This document shows positions 47,029 through 55,241 of a stretch of 64,000 nucleotides of DNA, in pieces. A program made the translations under genes and the position numbers. Below the pieces are notes generated by a model. It saw only the letters and a list, made by a program, of their open reading frames with translations, was not told the origin of the DNA and did not search any database. The stretch comes from Candidatus Methylacidiphilum fumarolicum (GTDB taxonomy: Bacteria > Verrucomicrobiota > Verrucomicrobiia > Methylacidiphilales > Methylacidiphilaceae): NCBI RefSeq assembly GCF_949774925.1, contig NZ_OX458932.1, positions 2,108,001-2,172,000 on the forward strand, in the 5' to 3' direction. Numbering within the stretch: the first letter of the stretch is position 1; the number at the start of each line of letters is the position of its first letter.

Positions 47029-47544
47029 ATGGTAAAGCTAAGATATTATCTTAAGTACTCATTTTTTTTCTTACTCTTTTGTTTTTTCTCCCTTCAGTTG
47101 ATGGGAGAAGAAGCTTTTAAAAAAGAACAAGAAACTTTCGTTCCCGATAAAAATATAAAAATTCTCAAAGTCCTTGAGATTCTTAACGACAAAAAACTAA
47201 AAGCGGGTGGGCTTCAATCTCTTATCTATGAAAGAGCCTATTGGAACTGGGGAGCAATTGTCCCATCGGATTTTCGGGCGCGTGCAGGTCAAATTTATAT
47301 TTTCGCATGGAAAAAGAGTGGTAAACCAGAAGCTCTCACTGCAAGGTTCGAATACAGACAGCTGAAGACAAAAGAAGAAGTATGGTCCCAATCGATCTAT
47401 TATCCCCATGCTCATGGAGCCATTGATTCGATTTTTAAGGTTATTGGTGATGCCTATTTTACAAATGGAACGGTTTTTGCCTGGAGATTTTCTATATTAA
47501 AAAATAACGTGATTATTGCTCAATCTAAATCCTTTATTTGGTAA
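47029..47544 (+). CDS. Secreted protein of unknown function
   Basis: 171 aa. Signal peptide (YSFFFLLFCFFSLQLMGEE). The mature part contains aromatic strands: RAYWNWGAIVPSDFRARAGQIYIFAWKK and ALTARFEYRQL, then a final FAWRFSILKNNVIIAQSKSFIW. It looks like a small beta-sandwich; no motif recognised. It lies 24 bp after rsmI and 107 bp before the exbB gene. Confidence 0.65.
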   Translation: MVKLRYYLKYSFFFLLFCFFSLQLMGEEAFKKEQETFVPDKNIKILKVLEILNDKKLKAGGLQSLIYERAYWNWGAIVPSDFRARAGQIYIFAWKKSGKPEALTARFEYRQLKTKEEVWSQSIYYPHAHGAIDSIFKVIGDAYFTNGTVFAWRFSILKNNVIIAQSKSFIW

Positions 47545-47651
47545 AAGTGGGAATAAAAGTTTACATACGATTCACTGCAATACATACATTGTGGAATCAG
47601 AAGGAAATGATTGGAAAGAATTTTCCTCATAAAGTGCACCGTTAAAAGGCA

Positions 47652-48422
47652 ATGAAAGATGATTTTTGGCTATTCGCACAGCTTTTTTTAGCCGCCAAAC
47701 AAAATCCTCGAGTCATTCAAGAAGCTATCTCTCTTTTTGACATTGTGCACAAAGGCGGATTGATCATGTGGCCAATCCTCTTTTGCAGCGTTTTGGGCTT
47801 AGGGGTTTTTTTGGAAAGGCTGTTTATGTACCGGCGGTGTGAACTGCCCATCGAAGAATCGATAGCAGGAATTAAAAATTTAATTCACAAAGGAAATTTC
47901 GAGGAGGCCCTTCTACGGGCCTCCTCTTTTTATGGACCGATAGGCCGGGTGATTCGACAGATTCTCCTCTTTCACTACCTGCCTTTATCAGAATTAAGGG
48001 AAGCAGCCAAAAATGTTGCCCAACTTGAAATTCCAAAACTAGAAGCACACCTTCCGATTCTTTCAACTATTGCTTCCATCAGTCCTCTTTTGGGTCTTTT
48101 AGGAACCGTCAATGGGATGATCGAGGCGTTTTTGGCAATGAATAGAGCTTCTGGAACTGTTTCTGTCACCGATTTAGCTTCTGGCATATGGATGGCATTA
48201 GTCAGCACAGCTGCTGGAATATCCGTTGCGATACCCACTCAGATCGCCTATAATTTTTTAATTACAAGACTCTCTGGTATTCTTGGCGATATTGAACGGG
48301 TATCGACCGAATTAATTCATGCCTTGATAGAATACCGGTGGCAAAATAACCAGGGTTTTGAAGAAGACAACGCAACAAATGAAATTGCGCCCAAGACTGA
48401 ACCTTATGACCGGCACAATTAA
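47652..48422 (+). CDS. exbB: MotA/TolQ/ExbB proton-channel protein
   Basis: Proton-driven inner-membrane motor subunit. 256 aa, three membrane segments. Family stretches seen: ILFCSVLGLGVFLERLFM and the C-terminal ISPLLGLLGTVNGMIEAF with LVSTAAGISVAIPTQIAY. Overlaps the next gene by 44 bp. In order ExbB, ExbD, TonB-like the cluster is a typical energiser for outer-membrane receptors; a receptor gene is not in the window. Confidence 0.9.
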   Translation: MKDDFWLFAQLFLAAKQNPRVIQEAISLFDIVHKGGLIMWPILFCSVLGLGVFLERLFMYRRCELPIEESIAGIKNLIHKGNFEEALLRASSFYGPIGRVIRQILLFHYLPLSELREAAKNVAQLEIPKLEAHLPILSTIASISPLLGLLGTVNGMIEAFLAMNRASGTVSVTDLASGIWMALVSTAAGISVAIPTQIAYNFLITRLSGILGDIERVSTELIHALIEYRWQNNQGFEEDNATNEIAPKTEPYDRHN

Positions 48423-48831
48423 TCCGGTGCCATTGGTCACTGTGATACTTCTACTCCTTTTTTTCTTCTTGCTCGGTTCTTCCTTTGTAACCCTACCTGG
48501 CATTATTGTGGAACTGCCTAAAAGTCCCTTTGGGATCAGTGTTCCATTGAGCAATCTGATCGTATCGGTTTTTCTAGAACCTGAAAAAAAGGACACATCT
48601 ACTGGCTTTTCTGCCAAAAGAGAAGTTCTTTTCTATGTCAACGATCAAGAATTGAATTTTGAGGACCTAAAAAAAATGATTCCAGAATTTGCCTCCCAGC
48701 ATCCCAACCAAATGGTTATTATTAAAGCGGACAAAGAAGTGCCTCAGGCCTATATCATCGAATTAACGAACCTTTTTTTAGCTCAGAATCTATCTGTTTT
48801 ACTGGCAACTCAACCCGATGCAGAACATTAA
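48379..48831 (+). CDS. exbD: ExbD/TolR biopolymer-transport protein
   Basis: 150 aa from the ATG at 48379 (MKLRPRLNLMTGTINPVPLV is the family start; a TTG at 48358 would add seven residues). One membrane helix follows, then the periplasmic domain with LNFEDLKKMIPEFASQHPNQMVIIKAD. The proton-carrying Asp expected in the helix (VPLVDV in most members) is not seen: the segment reads NPVPLVTVILLLLFFFL, so an essential residue may be missing or replaced. Confidence 0.85.
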   Translation: MKLRPRLNLMTGTINPVPLVTVILLLLFFFLLGSSFVTLPGIIVELPKSPFGISVPLSNLIVSVFLEPEKKDTSTGFSAKREVLFYVNDQELNFEDLKKMIPEFASQHPNQMVIIKADKEVPQAYIIELTNLFLAQNLSVLLATQPDAEH

Positions 48832-49615
48832 TTTATCTGAAACAAACAAAATTCATCGACCTTTTTATCTCCAAACTTCTTCTATCTTTTTTTGGATTAT
48901 TTTTTCCATTCTCTTCCATTTTTTCTTTCTTCTGTTTTGTAAAGTAACCTATGTGGCCCCACTCCAAGAACCTTTACCCAAAAGTCGCGTATACATTTTT
49001 TCTCCACACAATACGACCCTCGATCCTTTTCTAGCTAATAGGATCAACTTCCTTTTAAAATATAGAGATCCAATCGCTCTCATCCATCCAAATGCCAATG
49101 AAAAAAGAAACCATAGCATGATCCAACCCCATCTGTTGCTTGCAAAAACCAATTTTCCTCCACCCGCTCTAATTCCACCTGATAAAGAAGTTGATTTTTT
49201 AAAAACAAAGACTGTGTCTTTGGATCAATGCGCTAAAAGTTTTCCTTTATCGAAAGAAAGGCCTTCATTTGGAAAAGTCCTACCGGTGATGCCCAAGAAA
49301 TCCATTGCTTTTTTTGATGAGATCTTAAAAAAAAGACTGCTTTCATCTTGGGAACTACCTAAAATCACCACTAATCTTTTATCCGAAGCAAGAATAACGA
49401 AACTGGTCATTTCTGTAGAACCAGATGGTATCGTCCATAATGCCCTTCTAGAAGAAAGTTGCGGCAACGAACAGGCTGATCTACTAGCTCTATCAGAAGT
49501 GCGTAAGCTCCATTTTGCTCCAGATCCTCTATCGAAAAGAACCGTATGGGGAAAGATAAAAATTTTTTGGAGCTATAGTGACAATGCTCAGACTCGCAAT
49601 GAGGCAGTCCCATGA
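48818..49615 (+). CDS. TonB-like energy-transducing protein
   Basis: 265 aa. One N-terminal membrane helix (SIFFWIIFSILFHFFFLLF), a proline-containing periplasmic linker, then a C-terminal beta-rich domain (about residues 185-255) with ITKLVISVEPDGIVHNALLEESCGN, the usual TonB-type fold of strands around a helix. Pro-Lys and Pro-Glu repeats are weak. Position after exbB-exbD supports the call. Overlaps exbD by 14 bp. Confidence 0.75.
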   Translation: MQNINLSETNKIHRPFYLQTSSIFFWIIFSILFHFFFLLFCKVTYVAPLQEPLPKSRVYIFSPHNTTLDPFLANRINFLLKYRDPIALIHPNANEKRNHSMIQPHLLLAKTNFPPPALIPPDKEVDFLKTKTVSLDQCAKSFPLSKERPSFGKVLPVMPKKSIAFFDEILKKRLLSSWELPKITTNLLSEARITKLVISVEPDGIVHNALLEESCGNEQADLLALSEVRKLHFAPDPLSKRTVWGKIKIFWSYSDNAQTRNEAVP

Positions 49616-49836
49616 TGCGAATCACTTTATCTGAAGCTTTTTTTTTCTATGCAACTCTTTCACTTGCTTTTCTATTCATTTTATGGCTTTTTTTTTATTC
49701 CAAGAGGCGTCGCTTGGAAAAGCGGCGCATTTTTATTTGCCGGTTCTGCCAAGAAAAAGTAGAACTCGAACCTGGACAAATAACATTACGGTGTCCAAGA
49801 TGCAATGCTATTCAAAATGTTGAAATGAAAGTTTAA
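49612..49836 (+). CDS. Membrane-anchored zinc-ribbon protein
   Basis: 74 aa starting at ATGATG overlapping the TonB-like stop. One N-terminal membrane helix (FFFYATLSLAFLFILWLFFY), a basic stretch (SKRRRLEKRR), and a C-terminal CRFC-x14-CPRC zinc ribbon. It most likely faces the cytoplasm. Conserved place at the end of the motor cluster suggests an accessory role, but nothing is known of it here. Confidence 0.7.
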   Translation: MMRITLSEAFFFYATLSLAFLFILWLFFYSKRRRLEKRRIFICRFCQEKVELEPGQITLRCPRCNAIQNVEMKV

Positions 49837-49856
49837 TTAATAGTGGAGGTAATAAA

Positions 49857-51032
49857 ATGGGCATGTGGATAGGAAGAAATCGAAAAGCAAGAGTCTGTTA
49901 TGGATTTGACGAGATTTCATTAGTCCCAGGAGAGGTCACTATTAATCCTGAGGAAGTCGATACTAGCTTTGAAATTACCCATCCTTCAGGCAAAACTATC
50001 AAATTAAAAATCCCAATTTTAGCAAGTGCCATGGATGGGGTGACAGACCCTCGATTTTGTATTGAAATGAGCCGATTGGGGGGGATTGGAGTCATCAATC
50101 TTGAAGGGATTCAAACGCGCTATGAAAATCCTCAAGAAGTCATTAATGAAATCATAAAATGCGACCAGAATAAGGTAACCGAACTCCTTCAAAAAATTTA
50201 TTCTGCTCCTGTCAAAGAAAAACTCATCGTTGCAAGAATCGAAGAGCTTAAAAAGGGCAATGCCATTGCGGCGGTTTCATCTATTCCTCAAACTGCCGAA
50301 ACCTATGGATACATTGCGCAAGAAGCTGGAGCTGATCTCTATATTGTTCAATCTACCGTAAGCACAGTCAGGCATATTTCAACCCGATATAAAACCCTGG
50401 ATTTAAAGCAATTTTGCAAAAATATGCGTATTCCTGTGCTTGTAGGCAACGCCGTGACTTATAATGTAGTCCTCGAATTGATGGACTGCGGAGTCAGTGG
50501 TGTATTAATTGGTGTTGGTCCAGGAGCTGCCTGTACCTCAAGGGGAGTGCTTGGTATTGGCGTGCCACAAGTCACCGCCACAGTCGATGCTGCTGCAGCT
50601 AGAGATGCCTATTACAAAAAAACAGGCCGCTATGTTCCAATCATTACCGATGGTGGTATGCGAAGAGGCGGAGATCTTTGCAAAGCCATTGCCTGTGGAT
50701 CGGATGCTGTCATGATTGGTTCTGCTTTTGCCCGAGCCGAAGAGGCTCCTGGCAAAGGATGTCATTGGGGAATGGCCACTCCCCATGCGAATCTGCCACG
50801 AGGCACATTGATTCGAATGGGAATATCTGGACCGCTTTCCCAAATCCTTTATGGTCCAGCTACTGTGGATGATGGTTCTCAAAATCTGGTTGGAGCCCTC
50901 GCGACATCCATGGGAAATGTCGGTGCTGCAACTATAAAACAATTTCAAGAAGCCGAAATTATCATTGCTCCGAGTATTCAGTCCGAAGGAAAGCTTTTTC
51001 AAATGATTCAATCGGTGGGCATGGGGAGATAA
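49857..51032 (+). CDS. GuaB3-family IMP dehydrogenase-like protein
   Basis: 391 aa. The IMPDH barrel with DEISLVPGEVT, ILASAMDGVTDPRF, and the catalytic Cys loop GVGPGAACTSR, but no CBS pair; this is the GuaB3 subclass known in actinobacteria and cyanobacteria. Strong GGAGGT 8 bp upstream of the ATG. It lies just upstream of guaA, which would suit a purine role. Biochemistry of GuaB3 is less settled than that of GuaB. Confidence 0.85.
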   Translation: MGMWIGRNRKARVCYGFDEISLVPGEVTINPEEVDTSFEITHPSGKTIKLKIPILASAMDGVTDPRFCIEMSRLGGIGVINLEGIQTRYENPQEVINEIIKCDQNKVTELLQKIYSAPVKEKLIVARIEELKKGNAIAAVSSIPQTAETYGYIAQEAGADLYIVQSTVSTVRHISTRYKTLDLKQFCKNMRIPVLVGNAVTYNVVLELMDCGVSGVLIGVGPGAACTSRGVLGIGVPQVTATVDAAAARDAYYKKTGRYVPIITDGGMRRGGDLCKAIACGSDAVMIGSAFARAEEAPGKGCHWGMATPHANLPRGTLIRMGISGPLSQILYGPATVDDGSQNLVGALATSMGNVGAATIKQFQEAEIIIAPSIQSEGKLFQMIQSVGMGR

Positions 51033-51066
51033 TGATGCCTTTTGTTGTAGGAACCTTATTTCGAAT

Positions 51067-51090
51067 AAAAAAAGAGAGCCGAAGGCTCTC
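51067..51090 (-). terminator. Intrinsic terminator facing the minus strand
   Basis: On the minus strand GAGAGCC-TTC-GGCTCTC is followed by seven T. On the plus strand it lacks a U tail. Upstream on the minus strand lies another stem (GCACAC at 51157 with GTGTGC at 51135). No annotated minus gene ends here. Confidence 0.65.
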
Positions 51091-51196
51091 CAGGGCAACG
51101 CCAAGGAATAGGAAAAATGGCATCCTGAAAAGAAGCACACCGGGCCTCTTATTCTTGTGTGCATAAAGAAAAGGAAGAAGGGTAGTCTTTTGAGTC

Positions 51197-52759
51197 ATGA
51201 AAAACCCCAAGCTTTTGCCTGAAAAGGGATCCATAGCTATCATAGATTTTGGGTCCCAATATACGCAGCTTATTGCACGTCGAATCAGGGATCTTGGCGT
51301 CTTCTCAACTATCCTTTCTTGGGAAAGTTCTTTTCAAGAGTTATGTGAACTTTCTCCAGCAGGCATTATCCTTTCGGGTGGACCCTCAAGTATTCTTGAA
51401 GAAGCAGCTCCTACTTTTGATAATCGCATCTTCGAACTTGGAGTTCCCATCCTTGGCATCTGCTATGGCTATCAATGGATAGCCTCTCATTTCGGAGGAA
51501 AGGTTGAAAAAGGAGAGCAAGGTGAATATGGTCGTACTTCCCTTTCGATTATCAATCCAACAAGGCTTTTTGAAGGACTCCCCTCTCATTTGACCGTTTG
51601 GAATAGCCATGGTGACAGAGTCAGTGTAATGCCTGAAGATTTTGAAGTTATTGCTTTTACGGCTGATGAACCGCATGCAGCAATCTGCAATCTTAAAAAG
51701 AACATCTATTGTCTTCAATTCCATCCGGAAGTCACTCATACTGAGCATGGAGAAAAAATATTAGCAAATTTTCTATTTGAAATCTGTCATGCCACGGCTA
51801 ACTGGAATCTTGGTTCTTTTATTGAAGAAAGTATTGAGGAGATTAAACGGAAAGTGGGCAAAGAAAGAGTCATTCTAGGCATCAGTGGTGGGGTAGATTC
51901 TTCGGTAACCGCAGCCCTTATTCATAAAGCCATAGGGGAAAGACTCTATCCCATTTTTGTGGATACAGGCCTTTTACGAAAAAACGAAGCCCAAATAATT
52001 TCAGAGCTCATGCGCCGAAACCTTGGAATCAAAATACATTGCTTTGATGCTTCGAAGGAATTTTTGATCAAATTAAGAAATGTTGCCGATCCAGAAAGAA
52101 AAAGGAAGATCATTGGCAATCTGTTTATTCGGGTTTTCGAACGGGCGGCACAAAGTGTTGGAGAAGCCAAATTTCTTGCGCAGGGAACCTTATATCCAGA
52201 TATCATCGAAAGTGCGCATTCTGGTCGAAAAGGGGCTTGCCTAATAAAAAGCCATCATAACGTTGGAGGATTACCCAAAAGACTTCCTTTCAAGCTCATA
52301 GAACCTCTACGATTTCTTTTCAAGGATGAAGTTAGAAAGGTTGGGACGTTACTTGGTTTATCTCACGAGCTGCTCTATCGGCATCCTTTTCCAGGACCAG
52401 GATTAGCGGTTCGTTGTTTAGCTCCAATTCGAGAAGAAAATCTACGGATTCTTAGAGATGCCGATGCGATTGTCATCGAAGAAATAAAAAAGGCTGGCTA
52501 CTATGAGAAAGTATGGCAGGCTTTTGCAGTGCTTTTGCCTGTCCGCTCTGTAGGAGTCATGGGAGATAGACGAACCTATGACTTTACTATCGCCCTAAGA
52601 GTGGTAGAAAGCATAGACGGCATGACTGCCGATTGGGCCAAGTTACCTCCAGAACTTTTATCTAGGATAGCTAATAAAATTATAAATGAAGTTGAAGGAG
52701 TCAATCGCGTCGTTTACGATATTTCTTCAAAACCGCCTGCAACCATAGAATGGGAATGA
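51197..52759 (+). CDS. guaA: GMP synthase (glutamine-hydrolysing)
   Basis: Converts XMP to GMP. 520 aa: an amidotransferase domain (residues 1-195) with catalytic Cys in GICYGYQW and His-Glu in [12 protein letters not shown], then the ATP-pyrophosphatase domain with [10 protein letters not shown] and a dimerisation C-terminus ([12 protein letters not shown]). Full and normal. It follows guaB3 by 164 bp and overlaps hisD by 10 bp. Confidence 0.96.
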   Translation: MKNPKLLPEKGSIAIIDFGSQYTQLIARRIRDLGVFSTILSWESSFQELCELSPAGIILSGGPSSILEEAAPTFDNRIFELGVPILGICYGYQWIASHFGGKVEKGEQGEYGRTSLSIINPTRLFEGLPSHLTVWNSHGDRVSVMPEDFEVIAFTADEPHAAICNLKKNIYCLQFHPEVTHTEHGEKILANFLFEICHATANWNLGSFIEESIEEIKRKVGKERVILGISGGVDSSVTAALIHKAIGERLYPIFVDTGLLRKNEAQIISELMRRNLGIKIHCFDASKEFLIKLRNVADPERKRKIIGNLFIRVFERAAQSVGEAKFLAQGTLYPDIIESAHSGRKGACLIKSHHNVGGLPKRLPFKLIEPLRFLFKDEVRKVGTLLGLSHELLYRHPFPGPGLAVRCLAPIREENLRILRDADAIVIEEIKKAGYYEKVWQAFAVLLPVRSVGVMGDRRTYDFTIALRVVESIDGMTADWAKLPPELLSRIANKIINEVEGVNRVVYDISSKPPATIEWE

Positions 52760-54030
52760 TTGATTTTAAAATTCTACGTTTTTCCGATCCAGATTGGAAT
52801 CAAAAGAAAAAAGCGCTCTCGCGTACTTATCTTTCTTCGAAAGAAATTGAAGAAAAAGTAAAGACAGTTCTGGAAGAAGTTCTGCACAGAGGGGATAAAG
52901 CCGTTAGTCAATATACTGAGCAGTTCGACAAACAATCTATAGAGCCACAATCTTTTAGAATCACAAAGAAGCCCTCTGCCCCTCCCAAACCAGTTATAGA
53001 TGCCCTACGCTGGGCAAAGAAAAACATAACTTTGTTTGCAAAGGCTTCCAAAACCAAAAATTGGTCTATAAGAAACGTGGAAGGGGCTCGAGTTGGAGAA
53101 ATTTACAGTCCTTTCCAAAGAATAGGTGTCTACGTGCCAGGAGGAACTGCTCCACTTGTTTCAACGGCATTGATGACTGTATGCATTGCTAAGACTGCCG
53201 GGGTTAAAGAAATTGTCGTTGTGTCCCCTCCCCCAATTAATCCGATTCTTCATTTTGCTATTGAATATTCTGGAGCGACCGAACTCTATCAGATTGGAGG
53301 CATTCAAGCCATAGGTGCTTTAGCTTTTGGCACCGAAAGCATTAGAAAAGTCGAAAAGATATTCGGACCTGGGAATGCCTATGTTGTTGAAGCAAAAAGA
53401 CAGGTAGTAGGAACCGTAGCCATCGATCTATTACCTGGTCCAAGCGAAATTGCCGTGTTGGCTTCTAGTGGTTCCAATCCAGAGTTTATTGCTGCTGATC
53501 TCCTTGCTCAAGCCGAACACGGCCCTTCCAGTAAAATTTTATTTGTTACTCCCGATGATTCATTATTGCAATCAGTTATAGAAGCGATAAATCAACAGCT
53601 TATTTCCTTGCAAAGAAAACATATTCTAATGGAAGTACTCTCTCATCATGCCTACTTTGTTCAAGTTGCTTCTCTGGATGAAGGAATTGAGCTCATAGAA
53701 GATTTCGCTCCTGAACATCTGAGCTTACAAATTCCTTCTCCTAAAAAATTTCTTTTTAGATTAAAAAATTGCGGGGCAATCTATCTTGGACCGTATTCTG
53801 CAGTTGCTGCAGGAGACTTTTTAGCTGGGCCAAGCCACACACTTCCCACTGGGGGTGGGGCAAAATCCTTTAGTGGTCTTACCTTATCACAGTTCTACAA
53901 AAGAACTAGCCTGATCGAATATTCAAAAAAGGCCCTGTTAAAAGTGTCCCCCTTTTTAGAATCTTTCGCTACAATCGAATCTCTTGATGCCCATGGAGCA
54001 TCGATTAAAATAAGAAGAAGGAAAAAATAA
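52750..54030 (+). CDS. hisD: Histidinol dehydrogenase
   Basis: Last two steps of histidine synthesis. 426 aa. Seen: [56 protein letters not shown], the zinc/catalytic region LAQAEHGP, and FAPEHLSLQ and [10 protein letters not shown]. It begins within the last codons of guaA (10-bp overlap). No other his genes are near, so the operon is mixed. Confidence 0.95.
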   Translation: MGMIDFKILRFSDPDWNQKKKALSRTYLSSKEIEEKVKTVLEEVLHRGDKAVSQYTEQFDKQSIEPQSFRITKKPSAPPKPVIDALRWAKKNITLFAKASKTKNWSIRNVEGARVGEIYSPFQRIGVYVPGGTAPLVSTALMTVCIAKTAGVKEIVVVSPPPINPILHFAIEYSGATELYQIGGIQAIGALAFGTESIRKVEKIFGPGNAYVVEAKRQVVGTVAIDLLPGPSEIAVLASSGSNPEFIAADLLAQAEHGPSSKILFVTPDDSLLQSVIEAINQQLISLQRKHILMEVLSHHAYFVQVASLDEGIELIEDFAPEHLSLQIPSPKKFLFRLKNCGAIYLGPYSAVAAGDFLAGPSHTLPTGGGAKSFSGLTLSQFYKRTSLIEYSKKALLKVSPFLESFATIESLDAHGASIKIRRRKK

Positions 54031-54124
54031 TCCTTTTTTTCTTGAATAATTTCTTTGCATCTTTCAAAGAAATCCTTCTTGATGTTGTTGCGCATTGGCT
54101 CAATCTTTATTATTTTACTATGAA

Positions 54125-55222
54125 GTGAAAATAAATTCTTTAATCTCTTCTCCCAGTGAGTGGCTGCATTCTGGAGAGGGCAACAACAAGATTGTTGTTT
54201 CAAGCAGAGTTCGCATTGCAAGAAATCTCAATCGGTTTCCATTCCCTGGATGGGCTAGGAAGAACGAACGGATAAGAATATTATCAATTACGCTTCCTGA
54301 AGTCTCCTCCCTTGGGGAAATGAAGCCCTTAGCGATTGTAGATTCCATGGACCGTTTTTCTCCATTGGAAAAGCAGGTGCTCGTAGAAGAACATCTTATC
54401 AGCAGAGAACACGCAGCCAAAAATGTTGGAAGTGGGTTGGCTGTCAATTCCTCCCGTTCGGTTTCTATAATGATCAACGAAGAAGATCATTTACGGATAC
54501 AGACTTTCAAATCTGGCTTGCAACTAAAAGCGGCCTGGAAACTTGCTGAAAAAATAGATGATGAACTGGATGAGAAACTTGAATTTGCCTTTTCTACAAA
54601 ATTAGGCTATTTAACCGCCTGTCCTACGAATGTGGGAACTGGTTTAAGGGTCTCCGCCATGATGCACCTTCCGGCACTCGTGTTGAGCGAACAGATAAGC
54701 CAAATAGTAAAAGCGGTTAATAGAATTGGATTAGCCGTTCGAGGTTTATTTGGAGAAGGAACGGAAGCATTGGGAAATTTATTCCAGATTTCCAATCAGA
54801 TGACCCTTGGGGAGAGTGAAGAGGAAATTTTAGAGAGGTTGCATAAAGTAATTACCCAGATAATTCAGCATGAAGAAAATGCTCGGCAAAAACTTTTACA
54901 AGAAAAGCCTAAATTTATATTGGATCAGGTAAGCAGAGCATTTGGAATTTTACAAAATTCGTATATAATTACTTCTAAAGAAACATTGAATTTGTTATCA
55001 GTCGTTCGTTTGGGGATTGATTTAGGGATGTTTCCAGAAAATTATAGAATGATTATTGATGAGTGTTTGATAAAAATTCAGCCAGCTCATTTACAAATGG
55101 CTTATGAGAGGAAACTTTCTTCGGAGGAAAGAGATCAGTTACGAGCTGATTTCTTAAGGGAAAAATTTAAAAATTTTCCTTCTCCAGATACAAGACATTT
55201 ACAGTTTCCTTATCATCATTAA
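54125..55222 (+). CDS. mcsB: Protein-arginine kinase McsB
   Basis: ATP:guanido phosphotransferase fold that phosphorylates arginines to mark proteins for ClpCP. 365 aa from a GTG at 54125; a TTG at 54095 would add ten residues. Family motifs: VVSSRVRIARNLNRFPFP, EEHLISREHAA, INEEDHLRIQ (substrate Glu), KLGYLTACPTNVGTGLR (substrate-region Cys), and RGLFGEGTEA. Followed by clpC 19 bp downstream, as in the Bacillus ctsR-mcsA-mcsB-clpC operon, but no ctsR or mcsA precedes it. Confidence 0.92.
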   Translation: MKINSLISSPSEWLHSGEGNNKIVVSSRVRIARNLNRFPFPGWARKNERIRILSITLPEVSSLGEMKPLAIVDSMDRFSPLEKQVLVEEHLISREHAAKNVGSGLAVNSSRSVSIMINEEDHLRIQTFKSGLQLKAAWKLAEKIDDELDEKLEFAFSTKLGYLTACPTNVGTGLRVSAMMHLPALVLSEQISQIVKAVNRIGLAVRGLFGEGTEALGNLFQISNQMTLGESEEEILERLHKVITQIIQHEENARQKLLQEKPKFILDQVSRAFGILQNSYIITSKETLNLLSVVRLGIDLGMFPENYRMIIDECLIKIQPAHLQMAYERKLSSEERDQLRADFLREKFKNFPSPDTRHLQFPYHH

Positions 55223-55241
55223 AGTAGGAGGCTATCTCAAA

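Noticed and set aside
50538..51164. 208-codon minus-strand frame opposite guaB3
   Set aside because: Antisense of a well-supported enzyme; product has no motif and low-complexity Ser/His content.
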